Positions 1 to 6,326 of a stretch of DNA of 11,638 bases are shown here, one piece after another. The notes below the pieces were generated by a model. It ran no database searches. It saw nothing but the letters and a program-made list of their open reading frames with translations, and was not told the DNA's origin. Positions within the stretch are counted from its first letter, which is position 1. Each line of letters starts with the position of its first letter. The DNA is taken from positions 1 through 11,638 of the forward strand of contig DJNI01000068.1 of the NCBI GenBank assembly GCA_002436765.1, in the 5' to 3' direction. This stretch comes from Clostridiales bacterium UBA6468 (GTDB lineage Bacteria; Bacillota; Clostridia; Oscillospirales; Oscillospiraceae). A program made the translations under genes and the position numbers.

Positions 1-1
1 C

Positions 2-592
2 GGCGCGGGCAAGTCCACCATCCTGAAGACGGTTTCCGGCCTGATGCATCCCCGCAGCGGCTCCATTCACTTCTGCAATCAGGATATTACCCATATGGAA
101 GCCTATAAGCTTCTGCGTACCGGCCTGGCCCACGTCCCGGAGGGACGGCGGATCTTCCAGCAGATGACGGTGCAGGAAAATCTGGAAATGGGCGCTTACA
201 TCAAAAAGGACGTGTCCCAGGAGGACTTGGAGATGGTGTTCAACTATTTCCCCCGGCTGAAGGAGCGGCGCAAGCAGATCGCGGGAACCCTTTCCGGCGG
301 CGAGCAGCAGATGCTGGCCATGTCCCGCGCCCTCATGAGTCACCCCAAGCTTATGATGCTGGACGAGCCGTCCATGGGTCTTGCACCCATTCTGGTGGAT
401 CAGATCTTTGACATCATCAAGGAGCTGCACAAGGCCGGCACCACAATTCTTCTCGTGGAGCAGAACGCCCGGAAGGCGCTGCAAATTGCCGACCGCGCCT
501 ACGTTCTGGAAACCGGCAGCATTACCTTAAGCGGCACCGGCGCGGAGCTTGCCAGCTCCGACGCGGTGAAGAAGGCTTACCTCGGCGGTTAA
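2..592 (+). CDS. livF: Branched-chain amino acid ABC transporter ATP-binding protein LivF (5' partial)
   Basis: This is the ATPase subunit that, with LivG and the permeases LivH/LivM, powers uptake of leucine, isoleucine and valine on the cytoplasmic face of the membrane. The frame is open from base 2, so 196 codons are visible; LivF is usually about 235 residues, so roughly 38 N-terminal residues lie outside the window. The first visible residues are the Walker A end GAGKST. The ABC signature LSGGEQQ is at visible residues 97-103, and Walker B with D-loop (LMMLDEPSMGLAP) at 117-129. The VPEGRRIFQQMTVQENL block (visible 45-61) and LLVEQNA in place of a His switch are characteristic of LivF rather than generic ABC ATPases. 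A strong terminator follows directly, so livF is probably the last gene of its operon. A related urea (UrtE) or other amide ATPase is a less likely alternative. Confidence 0.92.
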   Translation, partial: GAGKSTILKTVSGLMHPRSGSIHFCNQDITHMEAYKLLRTGLAHVPEGRRIFQQMTVQENLEMGAYIKKDVSQEDLEMVFNYFPRLKERRKQIAGTLSGGEQQMLAMSRALMSHPKLMMLDEPSMGLAPILVDQIFDIIKELHKAGTTILLVEQNARKALQIADRAYVLETGSITLSGTGAELASSDAVKKAYLGG

Positions 593-598
593 CTATCC

Positions 599-634
599 AA
601 CACCCCCTGCATAGGATAAGCAGGGGGTGTTTTT
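599..634 (+). terminator. Rho-independent terminator after livF, overlapping a downstream RBS
   Basis: The arms CACCCCCTGC (601-610) and GCAGGGGGTG (620-629) pair perfectly around a 9-nt loop and extend by two A-T pairs, followed by a T run at 630-634. The 3' arm contains AGGGGG (622-627), seven bases before an ATG at 635, so the same hairpin could mask the ribosome binding site of the next small gene. Confidence 0.88.
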
Positions 635-784
635 ATGTGCCGGAAAAACCACCTGCATGGGTGCTGCTGCCTGTTCTTCGGACTGGGGCTGATCGTGGGG
701 CATTGCGTTTCCAGCTGGTTCGTCTGCTGCTGCGGCGGGGTCGCGCTTCTGGCGCTCGGATTTTGCATTATGCGCAGACGGTAG
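635..784 (+). CDS. Small Cys-rich hydrophobic membrane peptide, 49 aa
   Basis: I do not assign a function. The frame runs ATG to TAG and encodes 49 residues with nine cysteines (2, 10-12, 24, 31-33, 44), including two CCC triplets. A short basic N-terminus (CRKNHLHG) is followed by two hydrophobic stretches at about 13-30 and 34-46, and the peptide ends in RRR, which would suit an anchored hairpin or single-pass membrane peptide. The candidate ribosome binding site AGGGGG (622-627) lies inside the livF terminator stem, with 7 nt of spacing. No separate promoter is visible, so expression would rely on read-through from livF. The stop codon overlaps the -35 region of the next gene's promoter. 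Short Cys-rich hydrophobic peptides of this style occur in clostridial genomes, but chance remains possible because of the size. Confidence 0.55.
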   Translation: MCRKNHLHGCCCLFFGLGLIVGHCVSSWFVCCCGGVALLALGFCIMRRR

Positions 785-813
785 TCATAAACTTGTCCGG
801 CGTTGAATAGACT
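784..813 (+). promoter_or_regulatory. Sigma-E-type promoter for the SPOCS-LysM gene
   Basis: GTCATAAA at 784-791 matches 6 of 8 positions of the Bacillus sigma-E -35 consensus GKMATATT, and AATAGACT at 806-813 matches 6 of 8 of the -10 consensus CATACAMT. The 14-nt spacer is the usual one for this sigma factor. The site lies 34 bases before the start of a spore-envelope-type gene, and sigE itself is in this window. Confidence 0.6.
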
Positions 814-846
814 GTATCGACAACGTGGGATAAGGAGTGATCCAAC

Positions 847-2346
847 TTGGAATTTGAGTTTCAGAAATCCGCCTGCCCCTGCCTGGAAACGGTGCTGCGG
901 GAGGTTCAGAATGTGGAGCAGACCCAGGAGATCAAGCTGCCCGACGGAATGCCGGACATCGGCAGAGTCCTTGCCGCCTGGGGACAGACCATCCTCCGGG
1001 GGAAGGAATGGCGCAGTGACAGCATTTCCTTCTCCGGCGGGATGATGGTCTGGATCCTGTACGCGCCGGAGGACGGCAGCGAGGAGCGGTGCATTGACGG
1101 CTGGATCCCCTTCCAGATGAAGTGGGATCTGCCGGAACGGACGGAGGAGGGGAGCATCCGCATCCGGTGTCTGACCCGGTTTGTGGACGCCCGGTCGGTA
1201 TCCGCCCGGAAGCTGATGGTGCGGGTAGGGGCCGCCGCCATGGCGGAGGCATATGTGCCGAAGACCGCGGAAATCGCCGCCCCGGCGGAACCCATCGCGG
1301 GCGTGGAGCTGCTGACAAGCAGCTACCCGGTCAGAATGCCCAGAGAGGCCGGGGAGAAGGCGTTTGCGCTGGACGAAGAGCTGACGCTTCCCGAATCCAG
1401 CCCCCTGCCTGAGAAGCTGGTCTATTACTGCCTGCACCCTAAGGTGACGGAGAAAAAGGTGCTGTCCAACAAGGTGGTGTTCCGGGGAAACGGGAACCTG
1501 CACGTGCTTTACCGCTCCGAGGAGGGACAGCTCCACGGATGGGATTTTGAGCTGCCCTTTTCTCAGCTGGCAGACCTTTCCGGGGAACACAGCGGCGACG
1601 CCCAGGCGGACATCCTGCTAAGCCCCACCAGTCTGGAGCTGGAGGTGGACGACGAGGGACATATGCGCCTGAAATGCGGCATTGTGGGGCAGTATCTCAT
1701 CTCTGACCGGGAAATGCTGACCCTGGCGGAGGATGCCTACAGTCCGGGGCGGGAGCTGTCCGTGCAGACGGAGCAGCTGGAAGTCCCAGCCATTCTGGAA
1801 AACCGCCGGGAAACCGTCTACGGCGAGCAGAGCATCCCCGCGGAGGCAAACCTCACGGCGGACGTCAGCTTCCTTGTGGACTTCCCCCGGCAGCGCAGAA
1901 CCCAGAAGGGCGTGGAAATGGAGATTCCCGGCTCATTTCTGGTGCTGTATTACGGCGAGGACGGCATTCTCCATTCCGCCACAGCCCGCTGGGAGGGGCA
2001 GTGCGTCCTGAATGCGGACGAAAACACCGTGATCACGGCAATCCCCATGCCGCCGGAGCAGATGCAGGCCAGCCTCGGAAACGGCAGCGTGACCGTCAAG
2101 GGGGAAGTCCCCTTAGAAATGACGTCGGAAAGCAGCCGGGGCTTTTCCATGATCACCGGCGTGGAGCTGGGGGAGGAAAAGGAGCCGGACGCGAACCGGC
2201 CGTCCCTGATCCTGCGCAGAGCGGGGAATGGCCGCCTGTGGGACATTGCCAAGGAAAGCGGTTCCACCGTGGACGCCATCCGCAAGGCAAACGGCCTTCA
2301 GGAGGAACCGGCGGCAGGGCAAATGCTGCTGATTCCGGTATCATAA
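847..2346 (+). CDS. SPOCS (DUF3794) and LysM domain protein, probable spore-envelope protein
   Basis: This 499-residue protein is probably a spore coat or cortex-associated structural protein; proteins with N-terminal DUF3794/SPOCS units and a C-terminal LysM are typical of sporulating Clostridia. The TTG start at 847 is chosen because AAGGAGTG (832-839) sits 7 nt upstream and no better ATG exists in the first half. SPOCS-like segments are recognisable at about 45-91 (GQTILRGKEW through WIPFQM) and 188-240 (LVYYCLHPKV through FELPFSQL); the middle, to about 440, is beta-rich and probably contains further degenerate units. The LysM, expected to bind peptidoglycan or related glycan, covers about 452-498 (LWDIAKESGSTVDAIRKANG). 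No signal peptide or membrane segment is visible, which suits delivery from the mother-cell cytoplasm onto the forespore. The gene is monocistronic: sigma-E-like promoter before, terminator after. Confidence 0.85.
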   Translation: MEFEFQKSACPCLETVLREVQNVEQTQEIKLPDGMPDIGRVLAAWGQTILRGKEWRSDSISFSGGMMVWILYAPEDGSEERCIDGWIPFQMKWDLPERTEEGSIRIRCLTRFVDARSVSARKLMVRVGAAAMAEAYVPKTAEIAAPAEPIAGVELLTSSYPVRMPREAGEKAFALDEELTLPESSPLPEKLVYYCLHPKVTEKKVLSNKVVFRGNGNLHVLYRSEEGQLHGWDFELPFSQLADLSGEHSGDAQADILLSPTSLELEVDDEGHMRLKCGIVGQYLISDREMLTLAEDAYSPGRELSVQTEQLEVPAILENRRETVYGEQSIPAEANLTADVSFLVDFPRQRRTQKGVEMEIPGSFLVLYYGEDGILHSATARWEGQCVLNADENTVITAIPMPPEQMQASLGNGSVTVKGEVPLEMTSESSRGFSMITGVELGEEKEPDANRPSLILRRAGNGRLWDIAKESGSTVDAIRKANGLQEEPAAGQMLLIPVS

Positions 2347-2354
2347 GCAAGGCA

Positions 2355-2387
2355 CGCCGCTCCGTCAAACGCCGGGGCGGCGCTTTT
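2355..2387 (+). terminator. Rho-independent terminator after the SPOCS-LysM gene
   Basis: CGCCGCTCCG (2355-2364) pairs with CGGGGCGGCG (2373-2382), with one G-T pair and an 8-nt loop. A T run at 2384-2387 follows. Confidence 0.75.
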
Positions 2388-2411
2388 CGCCTGCAAAAAG
2401 AGAAAATGTGG

Positions 2412-2425
2412 AAGAAAATTTTCTT
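2412..2425. promoter_or_regulatory. 14-bp perfect palindrome, candidate operator
   Basis: AAGAAAATTTTCTT is a perfect palindrome. It overlaps the putative -35 hexamer of the promoter of the metal-GTPase operon, a usual place for a repressor site. It does not match a canonical Zur or Fur box that I can recall, and A/T-only palindromes can arise by chance, so this is a proposal. Confidence 0.35.
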
Positions 2426-2452
2426 GTAGCGGTTGACAAGAAGTGATATAAT
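2424..2452 (+). promoter_or_regulatory. Extended -10 promoter of the GTPase pair
   Basis: TATAAT at 2447-2452 is preceded by TG at 2444-2445, giving an extended -10. The hexamer 17 nt upstream is TTGTAG (2424-2429), a weak -35. The nearby perfect TTGACA at 2433-2438 is only 8 nt from TATAAT and cannot act as its -35. Confidence 0.6.
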
Positions 2453-2487
2453 AACCCTTAGAGAATTTTGTACAGAAGGTGTTTTTT

Positions 2488-3570
2488 ATGACAAAAATTG
2501 ATATTTTCTCCGGCTTCCTCGGCGCGGGCAAGACGACTCTGATCAAAAAGATGATCGCCGAAAGCTACAAGGGGCAGAAGCTGGTGCTGATCGAGAACGA
2601 GTTCGGCGAGATCGGCATTGACGGCGGCTTTTTGCAGGATTCCGGCATCAACATCACCGAGATGAACTCCGGCTGCATCTGCTGCTCTCTGGTGGGCGAT
2701 TTCGGCAAGGCGCTGAAGAAGGTCATCGCCGAGTACCATCCCGACCGCATCCTCATCGAGCCCTCCGGCGTGGGCAAGCTGTCCGACGTCATCGCCGCCG
2801 TGAGCAAGGTGACGAACGATGAGGTCACCCTGGGCTACACCGTGGCCGTGGTCGACGCAAGCAAGGTCAAGGTGTATATGAAGAACTTCGGCGAGTTCTA
2901 CAACAACCAGATCGAGACGGCCTCCACCATCATCCTGTCCCGTACCGACTCCATCCCCCAGAGCAAGCTGGACGCGGCCGTTGCCATGCTGCGGGAGCAT
3001 AACTCCGTTGCCACCATCGTCACCACCCCCTGGAGCGAGCTGACGGGCGAGCAGTTGATCGAGGCGCTGGAAGGCAAGGCCTCCGTCGCGGCGGAGCTGG
3101 CGAAGATGGAGCTGGAGCGCCTGGCAGAAGAGGACGAGGAAGAAGACCATCACTGCTGCCACCACCATCACGACGATGATGACGATGACGAGGACGAGCA
3201 CGACCATCATCACGACGATGACGACCATCACTGCTGCCACCATCATCATGACGACGATGAGGACGAGCATGAGCATCACCACCATCATCACCACGCCGAC
3301 GAGGTGTTCACCTCCTGGGGCGTAGAGACTGCCAAGAAGTTCGACAAGGCTTCCGTCGAGGCGGCGCTTCATGAGCTGGATTCCGGCAAGTACGGCACCA
3401 TCCTCAGAGCGAAGGGCATCCTGCCCGCCGTGGACGGCACGTGGATTCATTTCGACTATGTTCCCGAGGAATGCAACGTCCGTACCGGCAGCGCCGATAT
3501 TACCGGTAAGCTCTGCGTCATTGGCTCCAAGCTGGATGAAGCGGGCGTGGCCGCGCTGTTCGGGGTGTAA
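2488..3570 (+). CDS. CobW/COG0523 family GTPase with His/Cys/Asp-rich metal-binding tract
   Basis: This 360-residue protein is a G3E-type GTPase, probably a metallochaperone that uses GTP hydrolysis to deliver zinc or another divalent metal. Visible motifs are Walker A GFLGAGKT (9-16), ENEFGEIGIDGG (36-47), the metal-site motif CICC (63-66) that defines the family, EPSG (91-94) and SRTD (151-154) in the place of NKxD. Between the GTPase core and the C-terminal CobW_C domain (about 273-360) lies an extreme tract at about 214-269 containing 24 His, four Cys in two CC pairs, and many Asp/Glu. The ATG at 2488 is preferred because AGAAGGTG lies 6 nt upstream; a GTG nine bases earlier is embedded in that site. 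Two bases separate its stop from the next gene, so the two are co-transcribed. Metal identity (Zn, Ni, Co) cannot be told from sequence; zinc is my inference. Confidence 0.9.
   Translation: MTKIDIFSGFLGAGKTTLIKKMIAESYKGQKLVLIENEFGEIGIDGGFLQDSGINITEMNSGCICCSLVGDFGKALKKVIAEYHPDRILIEPSGVGKLSDVIAAVSKVTNDEVTLGYTVAVVDASKVKVYMKNFGEFYNNQIETASTIILSRTDSIPQSKLDAAVAMLREHNSVATIVTTPWSELTGEQLIEALEGKASVAAELAKMELERLAEEDEEEDHHCCHHHHDDDDDDEDEHDHHHDDDDHHCCHHHHDDDEDEHEHHHHHHHADEVFTSWGVETAKKFDKASVEAALHELDSGKYGTILRAKGILPAVDGTWIHFDYVPEECNVRTGSADITGKLCVIGSKLDEAGVAALFGV
3145..3294 (+). repeat. Coding repeat of the His/Cys/Asp tract
   Basis: Two imperfect copies of a unit DHHCCHHHHDDD-(acidic)-EDEH-(D/E)-HHH occupy residues 220-242 and 246-265, followed by seven consecutive His. 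At the DNA level this is a low-complexity run of GAC/GAT/CAC/CAT codons broken by two identical TGCTGC pairs, consistent with internal duplication. Confidence 0.8.
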
Positions 3571-3572
3571 AC

Positions 3573-4517
3573 ATGGTGCAGATTCCCGTATATGTCTTTA
3601 CCGGATTCCTGGATTCCGGTAAGACCAAGTTCATTCAGGAGACGCTGGAAGACGAGCGCTTCAACGCCGGCGAGCGGACGCTGCTGCTGGTGTTTGAGGA
3701 AGGGGAGGAGGAGTATGATTTCTCCGCCTACCCCCACAAGAACGTGTATCTGGAAACCCTGGATCAGCAGACCGTCACCACCAAGGAGCTTCAGGCGCTG
3801 GCGAAACAGTACAGGGCGGAGCGCGTGGTCGCCGAACTCAACGGAATGCAGCAGGTAGGCGATCTGTATATGCGCTTCCCGGAGAACTGGGCGGTTGCCC
3901 AGGAGGTCATGTTCGCCGACTCCACCACCATCATGGCCTACAACGCCAATATGCGCAATCTGGTGATGGACAAACTGGTGGGTGCCCAGATGGTGGTGTT
4001 CAACCGGCTGGAAAAGGGCGCGGACGTCATGCCCCTGCATAAGCTGGCCCGGGCGGCCAACCGCCGCATTGACATTTTGTACGATTACACCGACGGTTCG
4101 ACCTCTTACGACGATATTGAAGACCCCCTGCCCTTTGACATCAACGCCCCTGTCATTCAGGTGAAGGACGAGGACTATGCCCTGTTTTACCGGGACGTAT
4201 CCGAGGAACCGGAGAAATACGACGGCAAGACCGTCAGCTTCAAGGGGCAGGTGGCCATGCTCCGCCGGGACAAGAACGGCATGTTTGCCCCCGGCCGGTT
4301 CGTGATGACCTGCTGCGTGGAGGACATCCAGTTCTGCGGCATTCCCTGCCGGTACGATCAGGCGGGGACGCTGGAGCCTCGCTCCTGGGTCATGGTCACG
4401 GCGAAGATCACCGCGGAGAAGCACCCCTTGTACAAAGGGGAGCTTGGCCCCGTCCTGACGGCGCTGGAGGTCACAAAGAACGCCCAGCCCGCCGACCCGG
4501 AAGTTGCGACATTTTAA
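3573..4517 (+). CDS. CobW-like GTPase fused to a YcgQ/DUF1980-like (TIGR03943) C-terminal domain
   Basis: This 314-residue protein has two parts. Residues 1 to about 175 are a CobW-like P-loop domain: Walker A GFLDSGKT (11-18) is intact, but the family CxCC metal motif is absent, EPSG is replaced by ELNG (88-91) and NKxD by NRLE (144-147). Residues about 203-300 resemble the soluble domain of YcgQ (DUF1980): FYRDVSEEPEKYDGKTVSFK, then GRFVMTCC, then DIQFCGIPC, giving a four-Cys cluster at 247, 248, 255 and 259, and a final beta-rich OB-like segment. In Bacillus-type genomes YcgQ is a membrane-anchored partner of the permease YcgR, often near COG0523 GTPases; here the domain is instead fused to a GTPase, with no membrane segment and no permease gene next to it. 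The start at 3573 follows GGGGTG of the upstream gene's last codons. Likely partner of the preceding GTPase in metal handling; the function is inferred. Confidence 0.82.
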   Translation: MVQIPVYVFTGFLDSGKTKFIQETLEDERFNAGERTLLLVFEEGEEEYDFSAYPHKNVYLETLDQQTVTTKELQALAKQYRAERVVAELNGMQQVGDLYMRFPENWAVAQEVMFADSTTIMAYNANMRNLVMDKLVGAQMVVFNRLEKGADVMPLHKLARAANRRIDILYDYTDGSTSYDDIEDPLPFDINAPVIQVKDEDYALFYRDVSEEPEKYDGKTVSFKGQVAMLRRDKNGMFAPGRFVMTCCVEDIQFCGIPCRYDQAGTLEPRSWVMVTAKITAEKHPLYKGELGPVLTALEVTKNAQPADPEVATF

Positions 4518-4526
4518 TTGAGAAGC

Positions 4527-4550
4527 CCCCTCTGAAAAGAGGGGACTTTT
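4527..4550 (+). terminator. Terminator of the GTPase operon
   Basis: CCCCTCT (4527-4533) and AGAGGGG (4538-4544) form a stem closed by a GAAA tetraloop, followed by ACTTTT. It lies 9 bases after the stop codon. Confidence 0.8.
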
Positions 4551-4572
4551 GCTATGCAGAAGCATAGCAAAA
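4547..4572. repeat. 11-bp inverted repeat, terminator-like on the minus strand as well
   Basis: TTTTGCTATGC (4547-4557) and GCATAGCAAAA (4562-4572) pair perfectly around AGAA. The left arm shares the T run of the preceding terminator, so the two hairpins are mutually exclusive or stacked in tandem. Confidence 0.7.
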
Positions 4573-4579
4573 TAAGAAA

Positions 4580-4625
4580 TGTGCCATTTCCTCGCCCCTT
4601 ACGGGGCAACCGGAAATGATGCACA
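4580..4625. repeat. Long interrupted hairpin
   Basis: Three nested helices can be seen: TGTGC/GCACA (4580-4584 with 4621-4625), CATTTCC/GGAAATG (4585-4591 with 4612-4618) and GCCCC/GGGGC (4594-4598 with 4603-4607) with a TTAC loop. Small internal loops TC/AACC and a bulge AT separate them. There is no T run, so it is not a simple terminator. Confidence 0.65.
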
Positions 4626-4685
4626 AAAACTTCATGCACCGGCATTTGCGCATTTTCGTGGTGCGGTGTTCGTGCATGAAGTTTT
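4626..4685. repeat. 14-bp perfect inverted repeat with 32-nt loop
   Basis: AAAACTTCATGCAC (4626-4639) and GTGCATGAAGTTTT (4672-4685) are exact reverse complements. The loop (4640-4671) can form a further small CGCA/TGCG pairing. The hairpin begins at the base after the previous one ends, making four stem-loops in a row between the GTPase operon and rarA. It could be a small structured RNA, a MITE-like or REP-like element; I cannot say which. Confidence 0.65.
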
Positions 4686-4731
4686 CTGAACAAAATTTCG
4701 CAAAAAAGTTGATGCAATTTTTCCGGAGATA

Positions 4732-4740
4732 TGATATAGT
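4732..4740 (+). promoter_or_regulatory. Extended -10 promoter of rarA
   Basis: TGATATAGT gives TATAGT with an upstream TG. No good -35 is found at 16-18 nt; TTGATG at 4709-4714 is 20 nt away. It lies 34 bases before the rarA start. Confidence 0.5.
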
Positions 4741-4774
4741 GTAAGAAAGCAATAAGCACAGGAAGGGCATCCAT

Positions 4775-6037
4775 ATGTATCAACCACTTGCCGATCTTTT
4801 GCGTCCGCAGACGCTGGACGAGGTCTACGGTCAGGAGCATATTCTGGGCAAGGGCGCGGTGCTGCGCCGCCTGATCGATTCCGGGAACATCCCCAACATG
4901 GTGTTCTACGGCCCCAGCGGCACGGGAAAGACCACCGTGGCGAACATCATCGCCAGGCAGACCAACCGCACCCTCTACAAGCTCAACGCCACCACCGCGT
5001 CCACGGCGGACATCAAGGAAATTGTGTCGCAGCTGGACACCTTCATGGCGCCCAACGGGGTACTGTTGTATCTGGACGAGATTCAGTCCTTCAACAAAAA
5101 GCAGCAGCAGTCTCTGCTGGAATACATCGAAAACGGCAAGATCACCCTGATCGCCTCCACCACGGAAAATCCTTATTTCTATGTGTTTAACGCGATCTTA
5201 AGCCGCTCCACCGTCTTTGAATTCAAGCAGATCTCCGCGTCCGCCGCTTTGCAGGCGGTGCGCCGGGCGGTTTCCTTCATGGAGCAGCGCACCGCGCTGA
5301 CCGCCGTCCCGGAAGACGGGGCGCTGGAATACATTGCGTCCTCCTGCGGCGGCGACCTGCGCAAGGCTATGAACGCGGTGGAGGTGCTGTTTTCCGCGGG
5401 AATTCCACAGAACGGGAAGCTCCCTCTGACCCTGGCGGACGCCAAAGAGGTCACCCAGAAAAGTGCCCTCCGCGCCGACCGGGACGGGGACAACTATTAT
5501 GACCTGCTGTCCGCCCTCCACAAGTCCATCCGCGGCTCCGACCCGGACGCCGCCTGCCATTATCTGGCAAGGCTTCTGGAGGCCGGACAGATGCCCTCCG
5601 CCTGCCGCCGCCTGATGTGCGTCGCGGCGGAGGACGTGGGGCTGGCCTATCCCCAGATTCTGCCCATCGTCAACGCCTGTGTGGACATGGCGCTGAAGCT
5701 GGGAATGCCGGAAGCGCGGCTCCCCCTGGCGGATGCCGCCGTGCTGATGGCCACCAGCCCCAAGTCCAATTCCGGCTACCTTGCCATTGACGCGGCGCTG
5801 GACGACGTGCGCAAGGGAAAATCCGGTGATTTCCCCCGGCATTTGCAGAACGTCCATGCGGATACCTACACCATGGAGCGGGAGCAGGGGTATCTCTATC
5901 CCCACAACTACCCCAACCACTGGGTGAAGCAGCAGTACCTGCCGGACGAGCTGGTGGGCGCGCACTATTACGAGTACGGCGCCAACAAGCTGGAGCAGGC
6001 GGCAAAGCAGTACTGGGACAGCATCAAAAAGGAGTAA
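4775..6037 (+). CDS. rarA: Replication-associated recombination protein A (RarA/MgsA)
   Basis: RarA is a AAA+ ATPase of the clamp-loader clade (WRNIP1/Mgs1 relatives) that acts at stalled or damaged replication forks, interacting with SSB. The 420-residue length is normal. It begins with the family's LADLLRPQTLDEVYGQEHILG; Walker A is GPSGTGKT (46-53), Walker B LLYLDEI (97-103), sensor 1 ASTTENPYF (127-135), and the SRS segment with Arg144 is the probable arginine finger. The C-terminal half has the tetramerisation domain signatures AGQMPSACRRLM, AAEDVGLAYPQ, and SGYLAIDAALDDVRKG, ending with the YLYPHNYPNHWVKQQYLP motif. The ATG start is supported by AGGAAGGG (4760-4767). It is followed after 3 bases by the DUF951 gene, whose ribosome binding site overlaps the rarA terminus, so the two are co-translated from one transcript. 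Confidence 0.96.
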   Translation: MYQPLADLLRPQTLDEVYGQEHILGKGAVLRRLIDSGNIPNMVFYGPSGTGKTTVANIIARQTNRTLYKLNATTASTADIKEIVSQLDTFMAPNGVLLYLDEIQSFNKKQQQSLLEYIENGKITLIASTTENPYFYVFNAILSRSTVFEFKQISASAALQAVRRAVSFMEQRTALTAVPEDGALEYIASSCGGDLRKAMNAVEVLFSAGIPQNGKLPLTLADAKEVTQKSALRADRDGDNYYDLLSALHKSIRGSDPDAACHYLARLLEAGQMPSACRRLMCVAAEDVGLAYPQILPIVNACVDMALKLGMPEARLPLADAAVLMATSPKSNSGYLAIDAALDDVRKGKSGDFPRHLQNVHADTYTMEREQGYLYPHNYPNHWVKQQYLPDELVGAHYYEYGANKLEQAAKQYWDSIKKE

Positions 6038-6040
6038 AAC

Positions 6041-6235
6041 ATGGACATTCGCGTCAACGATATTCTCGTCATGAAAAAGCCCCACCCCTGCGGGGAAAAG
6101 CGCTGGCTGGTTCTGCGCACCGGGGCGGACTTCCGCCTGCGGTGCCTGGGCTGCGGCCACGAGCTGATGACACCTAGGTTCAAGGCAGAAAAAAATATCC
6201 GCTCCGTGGAGCGCAAAGAAACCACCGGCATCTGA
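6041..6235 (+). CDS. DUF951 domain protein, 64 aa
   Basis: This is a small basic protein of the DUF951 family, widespread in Firmicutes and without an established function. The family pattern is clear: an N-terminal MDIRVNDILVMKKPHPCG, a central WLVLRTGADFRLRCLGCGHELM and a following PR; Cys17 and the CLGC pair could form a zinc-ribbon-like site or bind nucleic acid, which is inference. Length matches the family (about 60-70). The ATG at 6041 is preceded by AAGGAG at 6029-6034, which spans the last codons of rarA. Co-transcription with rarA suggests a housekeeping role, possibly nucleic-acid related, but no specific activity can be claimed. Confidence 0.9.
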   Translation: MDIRVNDILVMKKPHPCGEKRWLVLRTGADFRLRCLGCGHELMTPRFKAEKNIRSVERKETTGI

Positions 6236-6256
6236 CGTTGATGCCGGTGGTTTTTT
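6219..6256 (+). terminator. Terminator of the rarA operon
   Basis: A perfect 14-bp stem, AAACCACCGGCATC (6219-6232) with GATGCCGGTGGTTT (6240-6253), encloses a 7-nt loop that includes the stop codon of the DUF951 gene. Six T follow from 6251. Confidence 0.93.
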
Positions 6257-6260
6257 CGTC

Positions 6261-6300
6261 CCCCGCCGCCGATGCCGCCGAAAGGACGGCGGGGCGGGGG
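6261..6300. repeat. GC-rich inverted repeat with alternative pairings
   Basis: CCCCGCCG (6261-6268) can pair with CGGCGGGG (6287-6294); in a shifted register CCCCCGCC (6260-6267) pairs with GGCGGGGG (6293-6300). It lies between the rarA terminator and the spoIIGA promoter and has no T run. Confidence 0.45.
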
Positions 6301-6326
6301 AAACTTGCGGCGAAGGGGGGACACGG

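Noticed and set aside
589..1590. Minus-strand open frame opposite the SPOCS-LysM gene and the small peptide
   Set aside because: It crosses the livF terminator and a promoter and has no family motif; the plus strand explains the region.
2433..2452. TTGACA followed by TATAAT as a textbook promoter
   Set aside because: The hexamers are only 8 nt apart, too close to work together; the TATAAT is better read as an extended -10 with a weak -35 at 2424-2429.
2458..3450. Long minus-strand open frame opposite the His-rich GTPase
   Set aside because: It mirrors the GTPase codons; its Val/Met/Leu-rich repeat is just the complement of the His/Asp tract, and no start with a ribosome binding site or family motif is seen.
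4626..4685. Integron attC site
   Set aside because: The palindrome has the right size, but no GTTRRRY core is present and there is no integrase or cassette gene nearby.
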